A stretch of 64,000 nt of DNA from Antedon bifida (taxonomy: Eukaryota; Echinodermata; Crinoidea; Comatulida; Antedonidae), in contig OY727102.1 in the NCBI GenBank assembly GCA_963402885.1, forward strand, positions 1,550,001-1,614,000, in the 5' to 3' direction. Shown piece by piece: positions 34,401 to 47,524 of the stretch (within the stretch, counting starts at the first letter, position 1; every line of letters begins with the position of its first letter). A model generated the notes under the pieces. That model worked only from the letters and a program-made list of their open reading frames with translations, did not search any database and had not been told where the DNA came from. The position numbers and the translations under genes were made by a program.

Positions 34401-37400
34401 ATCTTTCAATGCTTCTTTGCAAGCTACTATACTCTTTAACTTAGATTCTCTATAGTTCTACAGTTCTGTTAACCTTATACCCATTGAGATCCAGACACTG
34501 TTTCAAAATTGTGCTTCTACTGTTTGTTTTTTCAAATGATAACATTTATATGTTGTTTTAAAGAAACCTATTGTTAACATTAATGTAAATATTCGTTGGA
34601 AATGCTAATTATTTATTTTGGAGAAGTTTCATTGGCGACACCACTCAACAACAATAAATTATCTCCCTTCAGAGCATGCGTAAACGGTTTCAATTGAAAA
34701 GCATTTAAATTCTAATACTTGGTTTTATAATACATTTTTGCGTTGAAACACATACGTTACACTAATAAACGACGCTGGTGGATAAATGCTAGCTGTAACG
34801 CACCATTAGGCAGGACTTCTCTTAGCGCTTTGGTGTTAGTTAATCGATATTCGACTAAAAGTGACAATCAATATAAGATGTATAAACAAATCTAACGCCA
34901 TCAACATCTATTCTCGATTACCGATTCAATCACCTTTTGCTATACGACAGGATGGCGTCATTTTAAAGATTATATCATTTTTAATGAGGAACAGTTCAAA
35001 ATGTGTAAAGTTTCGTGAAGCAACTGAAGGCGCAATAAGCAAGACAAATGCTTCTAGAAGTGGAGCATATAGACGAATACTAAACATTCAGTGAATTAAT
35101 GATATGTTCAAGATTTTGCAATTGCTCTCACACGTTTTGAATAAGTAGTTTGTGACAGCACGCTTGTATATGAATAACACTTGTAAACTTTAATTAGAGT
35201 GCTAACACAGTATGCAAGAATTTGTATTTCAACATTTGAAAAAGCACAGACCGATAAAAAAGAAGAGAAGGGGCGGGGGTAAACACAGATGATCATGGCA
35301 CAGTGCTTGTTCGCGCGTTTTAATTTATTTTCGTGGTGCATATTACACAGACGACTGTTTTGCAAATTTATTTATTAATTTTATTCTAAAAAACAATACT
35401 GTAACAGTAGGCCTATGTAGAGAGAATTTGAATAATTGGCAAAAGAACATCACTGTTTCATTTCATTTCATTATTTATTCAGTCTATTTCAATATATACA
35501 TAACAACAAAAACTGAAATTAGGGAGACCAGGGTCAACCTAAGTGAACTTAAACACTGCATATACTTTAAATAAATTAGAATAATTTTTATGATTAAAAT
35601 AAAAATAGCAATTTATCTTGTCCTGAAACAATAATTTGTAAGTTCCTTATGATGAACTACACTTATAAAGAGTAATTTGAAGAAGTTTGAAATGATGTAT
35701 TGAGGGATCGTCTGAGCCACGTGACAATCACTATTCGCCCAATATTTAATCAACAAAAATCAATGAGCAATTGAAATTATAGTCACAAGCCTAAGTCTAA
35801 ACCTAGGGCCTTTTAGGAATAATAAGATTGTTCTAGAACACGAAAGGATTGATAATATTCCTAATACCAACTGTGCCAAATGACTATTTAATTGTGAGGT
35901 CCACGACTTTGGAGAAAGTTTCCAGCTTGCATTTGGCCTATACAAAATACAAGATTAATTGAAACATGTACTCCACAACAATATGTGTCACCATATTAAA
36001 CTAAATTCTTTCATCTCATCTCTTACAAAGCTAAATTGCTTGTGATGTAGTATCGTATAGAACATCTTTAGGCTTGATCAAGTTCATTAAGGCACTTTTT
36101 TGTCTTGTCCCACCTTTATTATGATGTTATATATATATATATGTGTGTATTTATATACTTTTTAAACAATACTTTTTTTTCACTCATTTATATGTTACAA
36201 TGTTAAAGTAGTTGCAGTAAATTGCAATTTGCTTTAACTGTATATACCACTTTGCATTCTTGATTTTACATTTGTTTTTTAATTAAAATACATAATTAAC
36301 AAAATGGAAATAAAAAGACGATACAAATTGATTATAAACGTACTTATGACAGTGGTCATTAATCCTATTATTCTATATATTATATATGTTTATACATTTT
36401 CCGTCTGATTGCTCAATATTATGATATTATGAGAGTTTTAAATGGGTGGGCCACCTTTATTAGCCGAGTGTTGATAAAGCTATCCAGTTAACCAATTCCC
36501 TTGTCTTAGCACTTTTCGAGATGGTTATCGTATGCTATAAATTGCGTGACGTCAGCAATGATTTGTACGTGCCTGGGCGACAATATAGATTTAAGCATTG
36601 GTTGCATAATAAATGTCTTAGGATTTCACGAAATGACATCACAAACCAAGATGAATCATTCGATTACATCAGCAATGGAATTTATAATATGTTTATATGA
36701 TTTAATTTTAAATCAGAAATTCAGTTGATATAAAACAATATCTCATAACCATTTTATCCATTTTTGTGAATTTAAAGAGTTGTTATTTAAATTAAGGCAA
36801 TGTTCTGTCCCCATCGCTATGCCTAAGAATAGGTTAATTCTCATAAAAAATACGATAGTAACAGTTAAGCGATGTCGTACTGTAGAAAATACGATATTTT
36901 CATACTCATTACATAGCCTATACGATGTCCTGTTAATACTTGGTTAAAATCCTTTGTGGAAATTGTTTTAAATGTTCACCATACAATTGATTTAAAATGT
37001 CTTATATTAAAAATACTGCCCTTGGAGCTCACCTGCTGTGGTAAAGGCATTATTCTGGCTATTTGTTTCAACGATGATTCTACGAATCATCAACATCATT
37101 ATTAAAGTAGACTTGGTCGATTAATTTGCAAGAAAAAAAATTCAGGTGATCTGATATGAAGTCGAGTAGCAAAGGTGAGGAAAATAGAAAGGTGAATCAA
37201 GCGAAGTGTGTATTCCAGAGTTGAATGACTCTGTTGATAGGACTCTCAGCTAGATTTAAATTATAAGTTTCGGTTTATGCCTTTAAAGTTGTTAAATAAT
37301 AAATCCTAACGAATCCTTTAAATGAATTAAATATGTCTCTGGGTTTATTGTGCCTTACATATCAAATATTAAATTACCCATAAGCCGTAAAAAATTAATT

Positions 37401-38210
37401 AAACAATTGGCGTAATATATCAGTGATGAAAATACGACTTACAAATCTTAGAATTAAAGAGATCTGTACAGATTAAACGATGTTTTATGATTCATAGTTA
37501 TGAATGAAATTATAATTGTTTATAATAATAAGTTGATTCTTCTCAACATTTTTTATACTAACAAACATTACTATTAATATGCCTAGTGTGTAAACATTAT
37601 TGACATAATTTCATTAAATATCCACACAGTACAACTCTTCTTAACAATTTTTTTTTTCAATCTTCTATCAACTAAAAGTCGTAGTTAGTCATGTCTCGGG
37701 TCACATTCTATGGTCACCGTACAGATAGGCTACTACATCAGTACTTCTATGAATAGATGACTAGTTGGTGACAAGAACGCTAGTTGGTCATACCCAGTAC
37801 CGTTTTGATTTTACGATCATTCGGGAAACCACCTCGCAACGTTTTTAAAATTTACTAAACAATTTTGAGAAAAAGTAATAATAAATGTCAAGATAAGTCA
37901 CTATTCCCTTGTTTAATATAGAGGGCGTTATTAATAGGAATGGTTCAGAAGGACCAGGTTACTCATGTATAGTTTACGATAATCAGAAAAGCAATTGCAG
38001 GATTGGAAATGATACTTTGGGACACTTCCATTAATAGGACAAATTATCATGAAACGAACAATAGGTAATATATGTTTCTACGGCCAACACCGTATGGAAA
38101 ATACCTATTATTTATTAAGAGAACAATCTGTTAGGTCCCCATGGTGTCCCCTTAAAAGAGGTTCTACTGTCGACACAAACAATGAAGTAACTTTGCTTAT
38201 ATATATATTG
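34400..38210. other. Intergenic, no gene seen
   Basis: AT-rich. It contains a possible retroposon tail near 35460-35490 (TTTCATTTCATTATTTATTC, like a reverse-oriented GAATAAATG tail). Frames at 34861-35094 and 35108-35365 lie next to each other on opposite strands and show no known domains. Confidence 0.45.
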
Positions 38211-38212
38211 CT

Positions 38213-38713
38213 TTGTATACTAAAAATAGAGATGTAATCTACCATAAGAAACTGCCTGGTCTCTTTAAGTTATCCCGTAGAAATACGCGTAAAGAAGTAA
38301 GTAACTATCGTGTTGTAGAAATGAGTCGTCTACAGGCGATACAGCTGCACAGGTGCAGCACACTATATAGTCAGTATTCTCATTACTGCATTCGGTTTAC
38401 GATTGCAATCGATAATCCACCAGCCCTACGGTATATTCACTACTCAGATTTTGCCATTAGAGCACCAAGTTTTCTGCTAAAATATGTTATTGTAGATATC
38501 GGAGACATTCCCAGTATGCCATTTAGGTATCAAAAATATTGGGAACGATTTAAATTAAACCATCCAAATTGGCAACTTTTCAGAAAACATTATTTTTATA
38601 ATTTCATATTAATACGTTACACAAACAATACAAGTTTTATTGTTTCTGTGATATATCTTATTTCTGATAATATAACTTTTATGATTGTAATATTCATAAA
38701 ACTGTGCATATAA
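38213..38713 (+). other. Longest open frame in the window (166 codons, unidentified)
   Basis: Open from 38213 to TAA at 38711-38713, but the first real ATG is at 38321 (MSRLQAIQLHRCSTLYSQ), giving 130 residues. Composition: several basic and aromatic residues (WERFKLNHPNWQLFRKHYF) then a hydrophobic C-terminus. No domain recognised. A perfect donor GTAAGT lies inside it at 38297. By a rough estimate from base composition, a 166-codon frame is unlikely but not impossible by chance in 128 kb of strand. It may be a lineage-specific gene, a decayed gene or chance. Confidence 0.25.
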
Positions 38714-38714
38714 T

Positions 38715-41700
38715 ATCTATACTTATTGAATATCCAATTAGCTTACAGCATGAATGACGTAACTAGCCTACTCAAACATTCATGTTTCGAATATTGATGG
38801 TCGTCAATATGTAAAATGTTTGTCACATTTTGTTGGACGCTGTGAAAGACAGTGTGTTTAGTTCGTTTCGTCATTTAGTAATATTTCCATCCATATCGGA
38901 ACAATCTTGGAAAAGAGAAAGAGAGCTAAACTAGTTAGGCTGTAAATATAAAAAAAATCACATAATAGTGAATGTAACATTATATTCCAAGTAACATTCT
39001 GAGTTACATATCTCCATACACGCAACTTAATCTATACTAGAATATTTCATAACTGTATGCATTATAGGCCTAGAGGAGAAAAAAAATAAATAATAGAAAG
39101 AAAGAAAAAGATATTCGTTTAAATGATGATAGCATTGTCAGGTTATTGGTCAACATGGTGAGATTATACACGTTATTGAAAATGTAATATTGGAGAGAAC
39201 TGAAACATTACTAATTGAATTACTGCGAAATGTCAAAATAATTAAAATATGAAGACAATAAATGGAGAGAACGTGACGTTAAAACAAAAACGTGTTTTGG
39301 AGTTATTAGGGAGAATACAACGATGAACTAAAGTTACAAAATTGATCATGTTTATCCTATAATATCATCAAAGAAAATAATTGAATATCATGGTTAAATC
39401 AATTCGAATTCATACATCCAAAGATGTATGTATCTTAAATGAAATGCGATTGAATGGACAGAAAAAATGGTAGAGCGTATACTCGCACAATCGGCTCTCA
39501 TCCCTTATTTTAAGAATACGAATTTCTCCCATCATTAGTCCGTATTAGATCTCTTTAAACTCGAACAGGTAGATATAGAAAGTCATTTATTCCGAACTCC
39601 ATAACTCTATATAACAGCAAAACATCTAGATAAGATTGTATAACTATAAACTGTGTCTCATTGTGACAATTTGTTGTTATTGGAATTTCTATTTTGCCTG
39701 TATGCTCTTTGTATCTTTTGATGTATTTTTTCATTATCGTGTTTTTTGATGTTTTTTGAATTTGAAGAGCTTTGTCTGTGTACTACAAAGTTTAAATATT
39801 TTATATATTTGATACTAAATGCTGTGCAAGCAGTGCATTCATTCAGAATCAAGGACTGATTCCAATAGTAACTGCCTATCATTGTACTTAATAATCAAAC
39901 AATGTTATTAGAATTGCTCCGGACTCTAATTACACGCATCTTATTAATTGAACAGCATGTGTAATTTGCCTCTTTAAATACCTTTAACTGTAAATAGAAC
40001 ATTATTGATGGATTGATTGACGGGTCATCCCAAGCTATTTCACTCGCAGTGACGTTGCGAATCTTGTCACGACAGTGACGTCATTAATTGTGGATTATGC
40101 CTCATGCAGCAGATATTTAATTAAATTATTTATTAAGACTGATTATGCAGAGGTATAGGATTTTTCTGATTCAACTTAATTAAATGATTTTAAGTATGAA
40201 CCCAATTATACAATTCCTTCCATCTATTACTTTAACGATTTAGTTAGTCAAATAGGCCTACGTATACAACTATTTTCTTAATATCTTTCGTAAAAATTAA
40301 TGTGTGTCAGAGTTTTTCATGTAACCCTTATTAACTTATATCTGTAGGAGGACTATCCAGTGTATCTTATATCAGTTGCATTTAAGCCTTACCAGAATAA
40401 TATTAGACCCTACCTATTTTTTTTCTCGTGCAATGTTTTTTGTATTTTTGTAGGACATTTTTTAACGATACCTTCAATTAACGTAAAAAAGACAGCGCCA
40501 CCAGTGGTCACATATATAATTTGGCCGCTTGCGGCGCTACACATTTGTCAAATTCCCTAAATCCAGGTATGCAAATTTTTATAGAAAACGGTTGATTTTA
40601 ATCAGTAAAAGATAGATTATAATGCATTATCTACTAAGCATTCGATAGTGACAAATGGATGAGCTAAAATGAATCGTCTCACTCTAACCTGACATGTAAT
40701 ACAACGCTTATGGGACGCGTTAGTGTGCAATATTACATTGTATATAACGATGCTTGAATGAAATGATTGATTTATTACTTTATATCATTCTGTACGTTGT
40801 CTATAGGTCCTTTTATCTGGTCCCTACTGTCTATATGTTGTCGTTATATGCTACGTTTGTAAACAAGTAAGGTCATCAATTAAGATATGCATCAACATGA
40901 TACATTGTTAATTTAGATAAGTTGAGCCTTTGTTGTGATGAAATCTCTTTAAGTTTGTTATACCTAATTCATTCTGACATAAACATTCATGCAATTAAAA
41001 TGCTCATTAATTACAGGCATACGACGAATTGTAATTAAAAAGCGTAATTGTGGGGTTCATTAACATATATAATACAATTAAGATAAGAACAGTATTGATG
41101 AATATAAAGAGAATGCTTAACAAATGCTAACAAATAATAAAATATAATAATTTTAAAATTAACTAGTAATAATGATAGACGTGTATTTATGAAATTTGAA
41201 CTTAAAACTTCTAAAGTAAAAATTAGTTTTTAGTTTTTTTTTTGTGCGGTAGTAACGTCCATATTCTGGACCTCAAATCACAACAAACTCGTGATGATAA
41301 TGATGGTACTGTAGTTTTATTAAACTACCATCATTACGGTACTATAATTGTATTTCTTCTAGACGTACTTTTAACTAGAATAACAAAACTTTAACATCAT
41401 TTGTTATCTCTCCCGATTCGTAATCCTAATTAAAAATTAAACGTTTAATTGTGCACAAATCAATGACGTAATTGCATTTAGTGCAATTAGTATTCTTCTA
41501 AAACAATAAAAACAAAATAACTTAATGGCCTTTCATACTTTAAAGACATTACTGGAAGGTCATATGTACTCTCTTAATCGACCAGCTCCTACTAATTAAG
41601 CAACGATCGATTTCTTATGAATATTCATGAGCTCTTTGAAGTGGTGGTGATTTTTTTGATAGATCGTAAAGCTCTTAGATTCTTAGATGAAATAGTGGAA

Positions 41701-42010
41701 AATGTATTAATGCAGAAAATTATTAAAATAAGAGTGACAAATATCGATAATATAGTTGTAAAGATAATACGGTAGATTTAGTTTTAATTTTCACCTCTTC
41801 TTCTCCATCCATTATCGATTGGTTTACTTCTAGTCAGTGATAGGTACCAAGCTATTAATTATCTCATGTGCCTGTATTCTAAGTTCAGCAGTCTTCTATT
41901 CTAACAAAAACACAAATTATTGTTTTGTTGGTAATCATTTGTTTCTTAAAATCATTTGGATTAGGCTTGATTTGCAAGTTCTATCAATGTTTACTATTGT
42001 TGTAAAGTAA
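38715..42010. other. Intergenic with a possible regulatory cluster, no gene seen
   Basis: Mostly AT-rich. 40010-40140 packs TGATTGATTGACGG, TGACGTTG, TGACGTCATTAATTG and GGATTA. A hairpin is at 41299-41335. No coding exon recognised; frames at 39658-39882 and 40360-40560 have no known motifs. Confidence 0.45.
41299..41335. other. Hairpin
   Basis: AATGATGGTACTGTAGTTT (41299-41317) pairs with AAACTACCATCATT (41322-41335), leaving a five-base bulge. Short stem, function unknown. Confidence 0.65.
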
Positions 42011-42015
42011 TAGGT

Positions 42016-42270
42016 TAAAGATATATTGTCCCCCTAAATTTATATTTTTGTTGAATATGCCATTTTCATGTCACGTAATAGTTATTCACTTTGTCTATCA
42101 GATAATGATTTTTAGTTAAAATTAACCGTTTCGATCGTTTGTCTTTTTATAAGTAAAATATTTTTTGTTGTGTTTTTTACAGAAGTAAATAACTTATTTA
42201 AATCTGCGAAATGGCCAATTTGAAGTTTATTAATCTTCATTGTTCATGTTTTTGGGGGACAATACATTAA
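42016..42270 (+). mobile_element. MITE family B, copy 6 (internally deleted)
   Basis: Left end TTAAAGATATATTGTCCCCC, right end GGGGGACAATACATTAAA, with GTTGAATATGCCATTTTCAT and AATCTTCATTGTTCATG inside. Confidence 0.9.
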
Positions 42271-42274
42271 AGGA

Positions 42275-44750
42275 AGAGTTTTCGTTCCGACACTGTCATC
42301 ATTAGACAATAGGGTGATGAGACATCAAATTCGGGGTGGGGTGGGTTAATGACAGATAGTTACAATGATCCTGACACGTTGACGATTTAGACAGACTACG
42401 ATGTCAAATTCCAGAATGAGTAGAACATTCAAAACATGCATAGTACATTTATTACTTTATGAATATAATTTATATGTCTTAATAATACTTATGGATATGA
42501 TAAAGAGCGTTAATTCAATATGATTAAAAGGCCAGTCTCGCGTTATTGATTATCATTCCTCATACCACATCGATTCAGGATTCCGTTAGGCCTACTCACA
42601 AGATTTCCATATCGATTAACTTTGATCTACCTTTAAATCCACCTTTTTCATTTTCAATCCGTTTTCAATTATCCGTTTTCAAACTATATCTGGTAATATT
42701 GTATAGATGTATATGTAAATTAGTTGTTATGAGAATCTTTGCTAAAATCAAACTCGGAAATGTTATAGGCCTAGGCTGCATTTTATTGGTAAAATAAACA
42801 TTTCATTGATTTGATGGTGATCGCGTAAAGGTAGAATGGGATATGCTGTACTATAAGTTATTTGTAGGCACTGGTATGTTTTAAACTTGTGTCACCTTAG
42901 ATCGCATACATGCACATGAAACAGAAACCTAATAAAATAATACTGGGCTATGAAACAAAACACTAACTAATAGCTAAAAGCAAGAAATAAATATAATAAA
43001 GAAACACAAAGAAAACAAAACGCAATGACTAATGCCTATTACGGTAAGTGGATAATGCGATGCCAAGTGTCTTTCGCTTGAGGGCGACATATATTGACAG
43101 TTCTGGGCAAACGAGCAACAGAACTCTACTGGAACTCCACTTGGGGGAAAATATATTTAATTTAACTCAGATAATCGCTTGAAGTTAAACTGGATGGTTG
43201 TGAACTATAATTAATGTATTCATTCAACGACCCATGCACTTGTGATGGTAAGAATTGAAACGATGTTTAGGAAGAGAGAGAGAGAGCATAATACCCACAG
43301 TTCGGCCTAGTATAGACAAAGGTGTCCGATTATTTCCATTTTTTTACATGTGAGATGACCTGTGTTTTTAATCAAATAGGGTGAAATGGCGAACACACAA
43401 ATTGGGTATAAAATCATAATAAACTGTTAAGGGCGCCAGTTCAAACACAAGAATTTTCTTTTTTTTTTAAATATTTCTAAATTTACTTCATTTCCTATGG
43501 CATAAATGATGTTTTTACCTGGTAAGAAAGTAACCTAGCTACCTCCAATTACAATGTGTTCATTAAAATAGGAATAACTAACCCTTTGGGCCATTTAATT
43601 GACCAAATGCAATGATTTAGAGTAAAAGACAATTTCACTTGAATACACTATATTGTTGCAGCTAGTGTTTTTATACCCTTGACATCAATCTAATTATTGT
43701 AAAAAAACGTAATTCAAAGCATTATGTTGCAGTCTATGTAGATCGGGTCGTTAGAGTTCAAATTATTTTCATCGTAGACGATTTGGAACTTATTGTAATT
43801 ATGGCCATTAGAGGGCGGTATTATTATTTCAACAATGTTCTTGTAGTCTAACTTCAATTTTATTTCATCATTGTTATACCTCCATGGCCTAATTATGGGA
43901 CTTTAAATTTGAAATTATAATGTATAGGTTCATGGTCTAATTCAAAAAGTACAACAATGTCGAGTACTTTCTAGCTTTATTTAAACTTTGAGTTGTTAAA
44001 TTTCAAGATATGAGTAAGAGTCGTAAGATGTCATTCTTTCACATAATAGTCTATTTCCTAGATCATACGGCAAAGAAACCTAATTCTCCCAACCTACTAC
44101 CAACAACCTAATTATGTACTGGTAGCTAGATATTATGCTAGTGAATGTTCCGGGTTTGTTGGTTGAAATGATTTCATGAGATGTGCCTAAAATGTCTGAA
44201 ATTGATTTCCATTCTATTGACATCCAAATTTGACAATACCGCCCTCTAGCAAGTGTATCAATAACGCTTCATTTTGCGATTTGTAACAATAAATACAAGT
44301 ATGAATTAATCAATTATAAAAGCAAGAAAAATTTAATCTAAAAGTACTTCTTCAGCGGACTTTTATCCTTAAAGAGTAATATTATTGTATTCTTTGACAT
44401 AAGTGAAAAATGGAAATAATAAAAGTTTGATTTTATTTGATATTCAATTGGTTAATTATTTTTAATTTTGTTTTATTAAAATAAAATACAAAATCGTTGT
44501 TTTTTTATTCAGTTTGTTATAACCCGTAATTCTAATATTGTACTTAGTCTAGGATAAGTATGCAAACAAATTATGAGATTCCATTCATTCCAACAATTAC
44601 AGATTTTTAGGAAATAAAACAAAAAATTTAGACAAAGTGCAAGGACACTGTTTGCCGTTGGCTAATAAGACGGCAGCCGTTGTTATTAGACATATTATTG
44701 TTTACAAATATGAATTTCATTAATTAGTTTGTCAAGGTACGTGTATTTGC
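42275..44750. other. Intergenic, no gene seen
   Basis: Contains a 14-bp inverted pair TAGAGGGCGGTATT (43809-43822) and AATACCGCCCTCTA (44235-44248) that could be ends of a decayed element or two CTCF-like sites in opposite orientation. The frame at 42546-42797 opens from TTG and looks like chance. Confidence 0.45.
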
Positions 44751-44756
44751 AAGGTA

Positions 44757-45010
44757 GCAATGACAATTGTTAAAGATGATAAACAATGGCAATTGTTAAA
44801 GATGATAAACAATGGAAATTGTTAAAGATGAGAAACAATGATAATTATTAAAGATGATAAACAATGATAATTGTTAAAGATGATGAACAATGGAAATTGT
44901 TAAAGATGATAAACAATGATAATTTGTTAAAGATGATAAAAAATGATAATTGTTAAAGATGATGAACAATAATAATTGTTAAAGATGATGAACAACAATG
45001 ATAATTGTTT
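44757..45010 (+). repeat. Minisatellite, about 26-bp unit, 9-10 copies
   Basis: Units of AATTGTTAAAGATGATAAAC followed by AATGAT or AATGGA. Slight length changes (25-29) toward the right. Stops are present in all copies. Confidence 0.95.
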
Positions 45011-45641
45011 AAACACAAGACGATCATTGCTTTTTATCATCAATAAACTTGTTACATCTACCCTAACCTTGCTCTTGAAATCAAAGGTAATTATGAGTTA
45101 AATGATGAACTGGCTAGTACCTAAAATTAAAATATAAAAAAAGGTTGATGTTATTATATATATTATAACACACGGCAAATTCATTTTTCCTTTCGGATTC
45201 ATTTTCGTTCGTTTAATTAGTCTGATTGCTAGTTTATTCAGAAGAGTTTGATCTATTGTATAATAATATTTGATGAATTAAAATGTTATACATCTGAAAA
45301 TGGAATCGTTTTTAATACTTTTTACATTCACATTTGCTAGTAATTGCCAGAGGTCTTTCCTGAAGGTACAAAAAATACTATAAAAAGATAGCGTCATATT
45401 CAAATTAGTATAAACTCATAAAAAAACTTTCATTCTTGATTAAACCTCGTAGGAATATGACGAGGAATTTGTGGAGCAGAAGTTGATAGTTCGTCCTAGT
45501 GACCGATGAGCAGGTCGTGCAGTAATCTAGGACTTAGGTCATTGTCGTCAGGTGGCGCCCCAATACACAAAATTAAACGTATAGTGGCCAGATGCAAGTC
45601 ACGTGTTGATAAGCGCAAGTACGCGCTCTGTTGTCATTTAA

Positions 45642-45906
45642 AAAACAAATGATTTTATTTTTTGTAAATTAGAACGTGTCTATTATTTTGTGCTACTTAA
45701 ATACCTAACTGTAATTATTATTTAATTGGTATAATTATATGTTGACATTGGTTAAACAAGTAATGACTAGGTCAACAAATGATTTTATTTTTTTGGTAAA
45801 TTAGAACGGTCTATTATGTTTGTGCTACTTAAATACCTAACTATAATTAATATTTAATTGGTATAATTATATATTGAATTGGTTAAACAAGTTATGACTA
45901 TAGGTC
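45642..45906 (+). repeat. Tandem duplication, two copies of about 132 bp
   Basis: AACAAATGATTTTATTTTTT, GTGCTACTTAAATACCTAAC, TTTAATTGGTATAATTATAT and TTGGTTAAACAAG occur at 45644-45773 and again at 45775-45906 with about 10 percent difference. Confidence 0.93.
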
Positions 45907-45909
45907 AAA

Positions 45910-47205
45910 TATTATATGAAATGTCAATAATCTTATTTAAACTGTTTTATTACGCACGTTTGTTGTCCTAATTTCTGGCAAATGTATCTAGTGTATAAGT
46001 TAATTTAACACAGAACCTGCACTACATATGTGAAACGGAAACACGCTACCCCCTCGGGCCGCCTTCTAATGCTAATATATCATTATGAATATTTGTACTT
46101 TTCAAGTTTTTCGTGATTAGAACATCACACAAATATGTTTAGACAAAATTATTATTTTGCTAAAACTAGTTCTTATTATTATGCCTATATCATCAAACTG
46201 TTTTATTGACTTAAGTCTCCTTCTTATCAACAACTATAGTAATCTACATGTTTTAACCAATGCAATAATTGTGTGTTAATTTTTTTTTTAATAATGACGT
46301 CATCGAAATTATTATAATCCTAATTTTTGTAAACCGGTACTTGACCTTGACCTGATATAGAGGTTATATCCATAAAAAGTATGCATATCAAAAGTGTATA
46401 TAAATATTTTGTACGTGGTTTTGACATGGATGTAGTCTATAGTCTCGTTAGCGAGGCATGCGTTTATTAAACCGTATGTCCGTTATCATTAAGAGGTCTT
46501 TAATTTCCCATTAAATACAATCACTATTGTATAATCCATGTACGTACCCTGAAGGCTGCGATGCCTTCACTTTGCCACTAGTACCATAGACAGCACACTT
46601 ATTATTCACAATACAGCAAATCCCCCAGTGGCTTATTCCGGACCCTGGACTTGAATGTCCAACACAAGGCAAGGCAAGAAACAATTAAACCTGCCAACTA
46701 AACTTCTGTCCGAAGTGTGACCACTTGCAAATAACTGGACAATACTATTGGATTCCTTTTTTAAATAGCCAAATGGCACTTTACTGCGATAGTCGGGTGT
46801 TGTCTATTAGAATTATGCAAGTGTTAGCAAAATTGCTTTTATCATTATTATCAAATAACGCGTGCATTGATAGACGTCTTTACGCGTGTCGCGGAGAGTC
46901 CCATGGGAGTTAGTTGGTTTGACGTGATTAAAAGGTTGTTGGATCTAGGTGATCATACTAATCTGTTTGATCCCGATCATGCCACTTATCCAATTCATTG
47001 TTTCCCCTTTTAATTAGTCAATACATTATTTATACCATTGATGATGATGTTGTAGTTTAATCGTATTTGTTTAGATTGTTTGTGTTGGGGCTCCCAAGAG
47101 GTTATGAAAATGATTATGAAATTATAAGAAAGTTTCAAATTTAATAAAATAAGTAAAGATGATGATACATGGAGACGATTGTAAGATTATAATGAATGAA
47201 TGTTT
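45910..47205. other. Intergenic, no gene seen
   Basis: AT-rich. A frame at 46725-46913 has no coding signature. A patch around 46430-46720 is less AT-rich without a recognisable feature. Confidence 0.45.
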
Positions 47206-47208
47206 TAA

Positions 47209-47523
47209 TTAAAGATGTATTGCCCCCCTGAAAAAATAATTTTTACAATTTTTGTTGTTGAATACGCAATTTTAATGTCACGTAGTTATCCAAAAAAATT
47301 ATTTACCTGAAAAAATTGCAATTTAAAGCAAAAAAATAGTCAAATTGGCTGCCAGCCAATGAGGTTTTGCTTGAATTTGACCATTTATTTTGTCATTTTA
47401 TATGAGAAAACATTTTTTTTTTTTAAGAATGGATTAACTTTATAAAAACTACAAAATAACCTATTCAAAGTCTAATTTAATTAATCTTCATTTTTCATGT
47501 TTTGCGGGGACAATACATCTTTG
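47209..47523 (+). mobile_element. MITE family B, copy 7 (full length)
   Basis: Left end TTAAAGATGTATTGCCCCCC, right end GCGGGGACAATACATCTTTG, with all family blocks between them: TTGTTGTTGAATACGCAATT, GGCTGCCAGCCAATGAG, ACTACAAAATAACCTATTC, AATCTTCATTTTTCATG. About 313 bp, the best representative. Confidence 0.93.
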
Positions 47524-47524
47524 A

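Noticed and set aside
46895-46985. tRNA-like B-box GTTTGATCCCG
   Set aside because: No matching A box, acceptor stem or cloverleaf could be formed around it.
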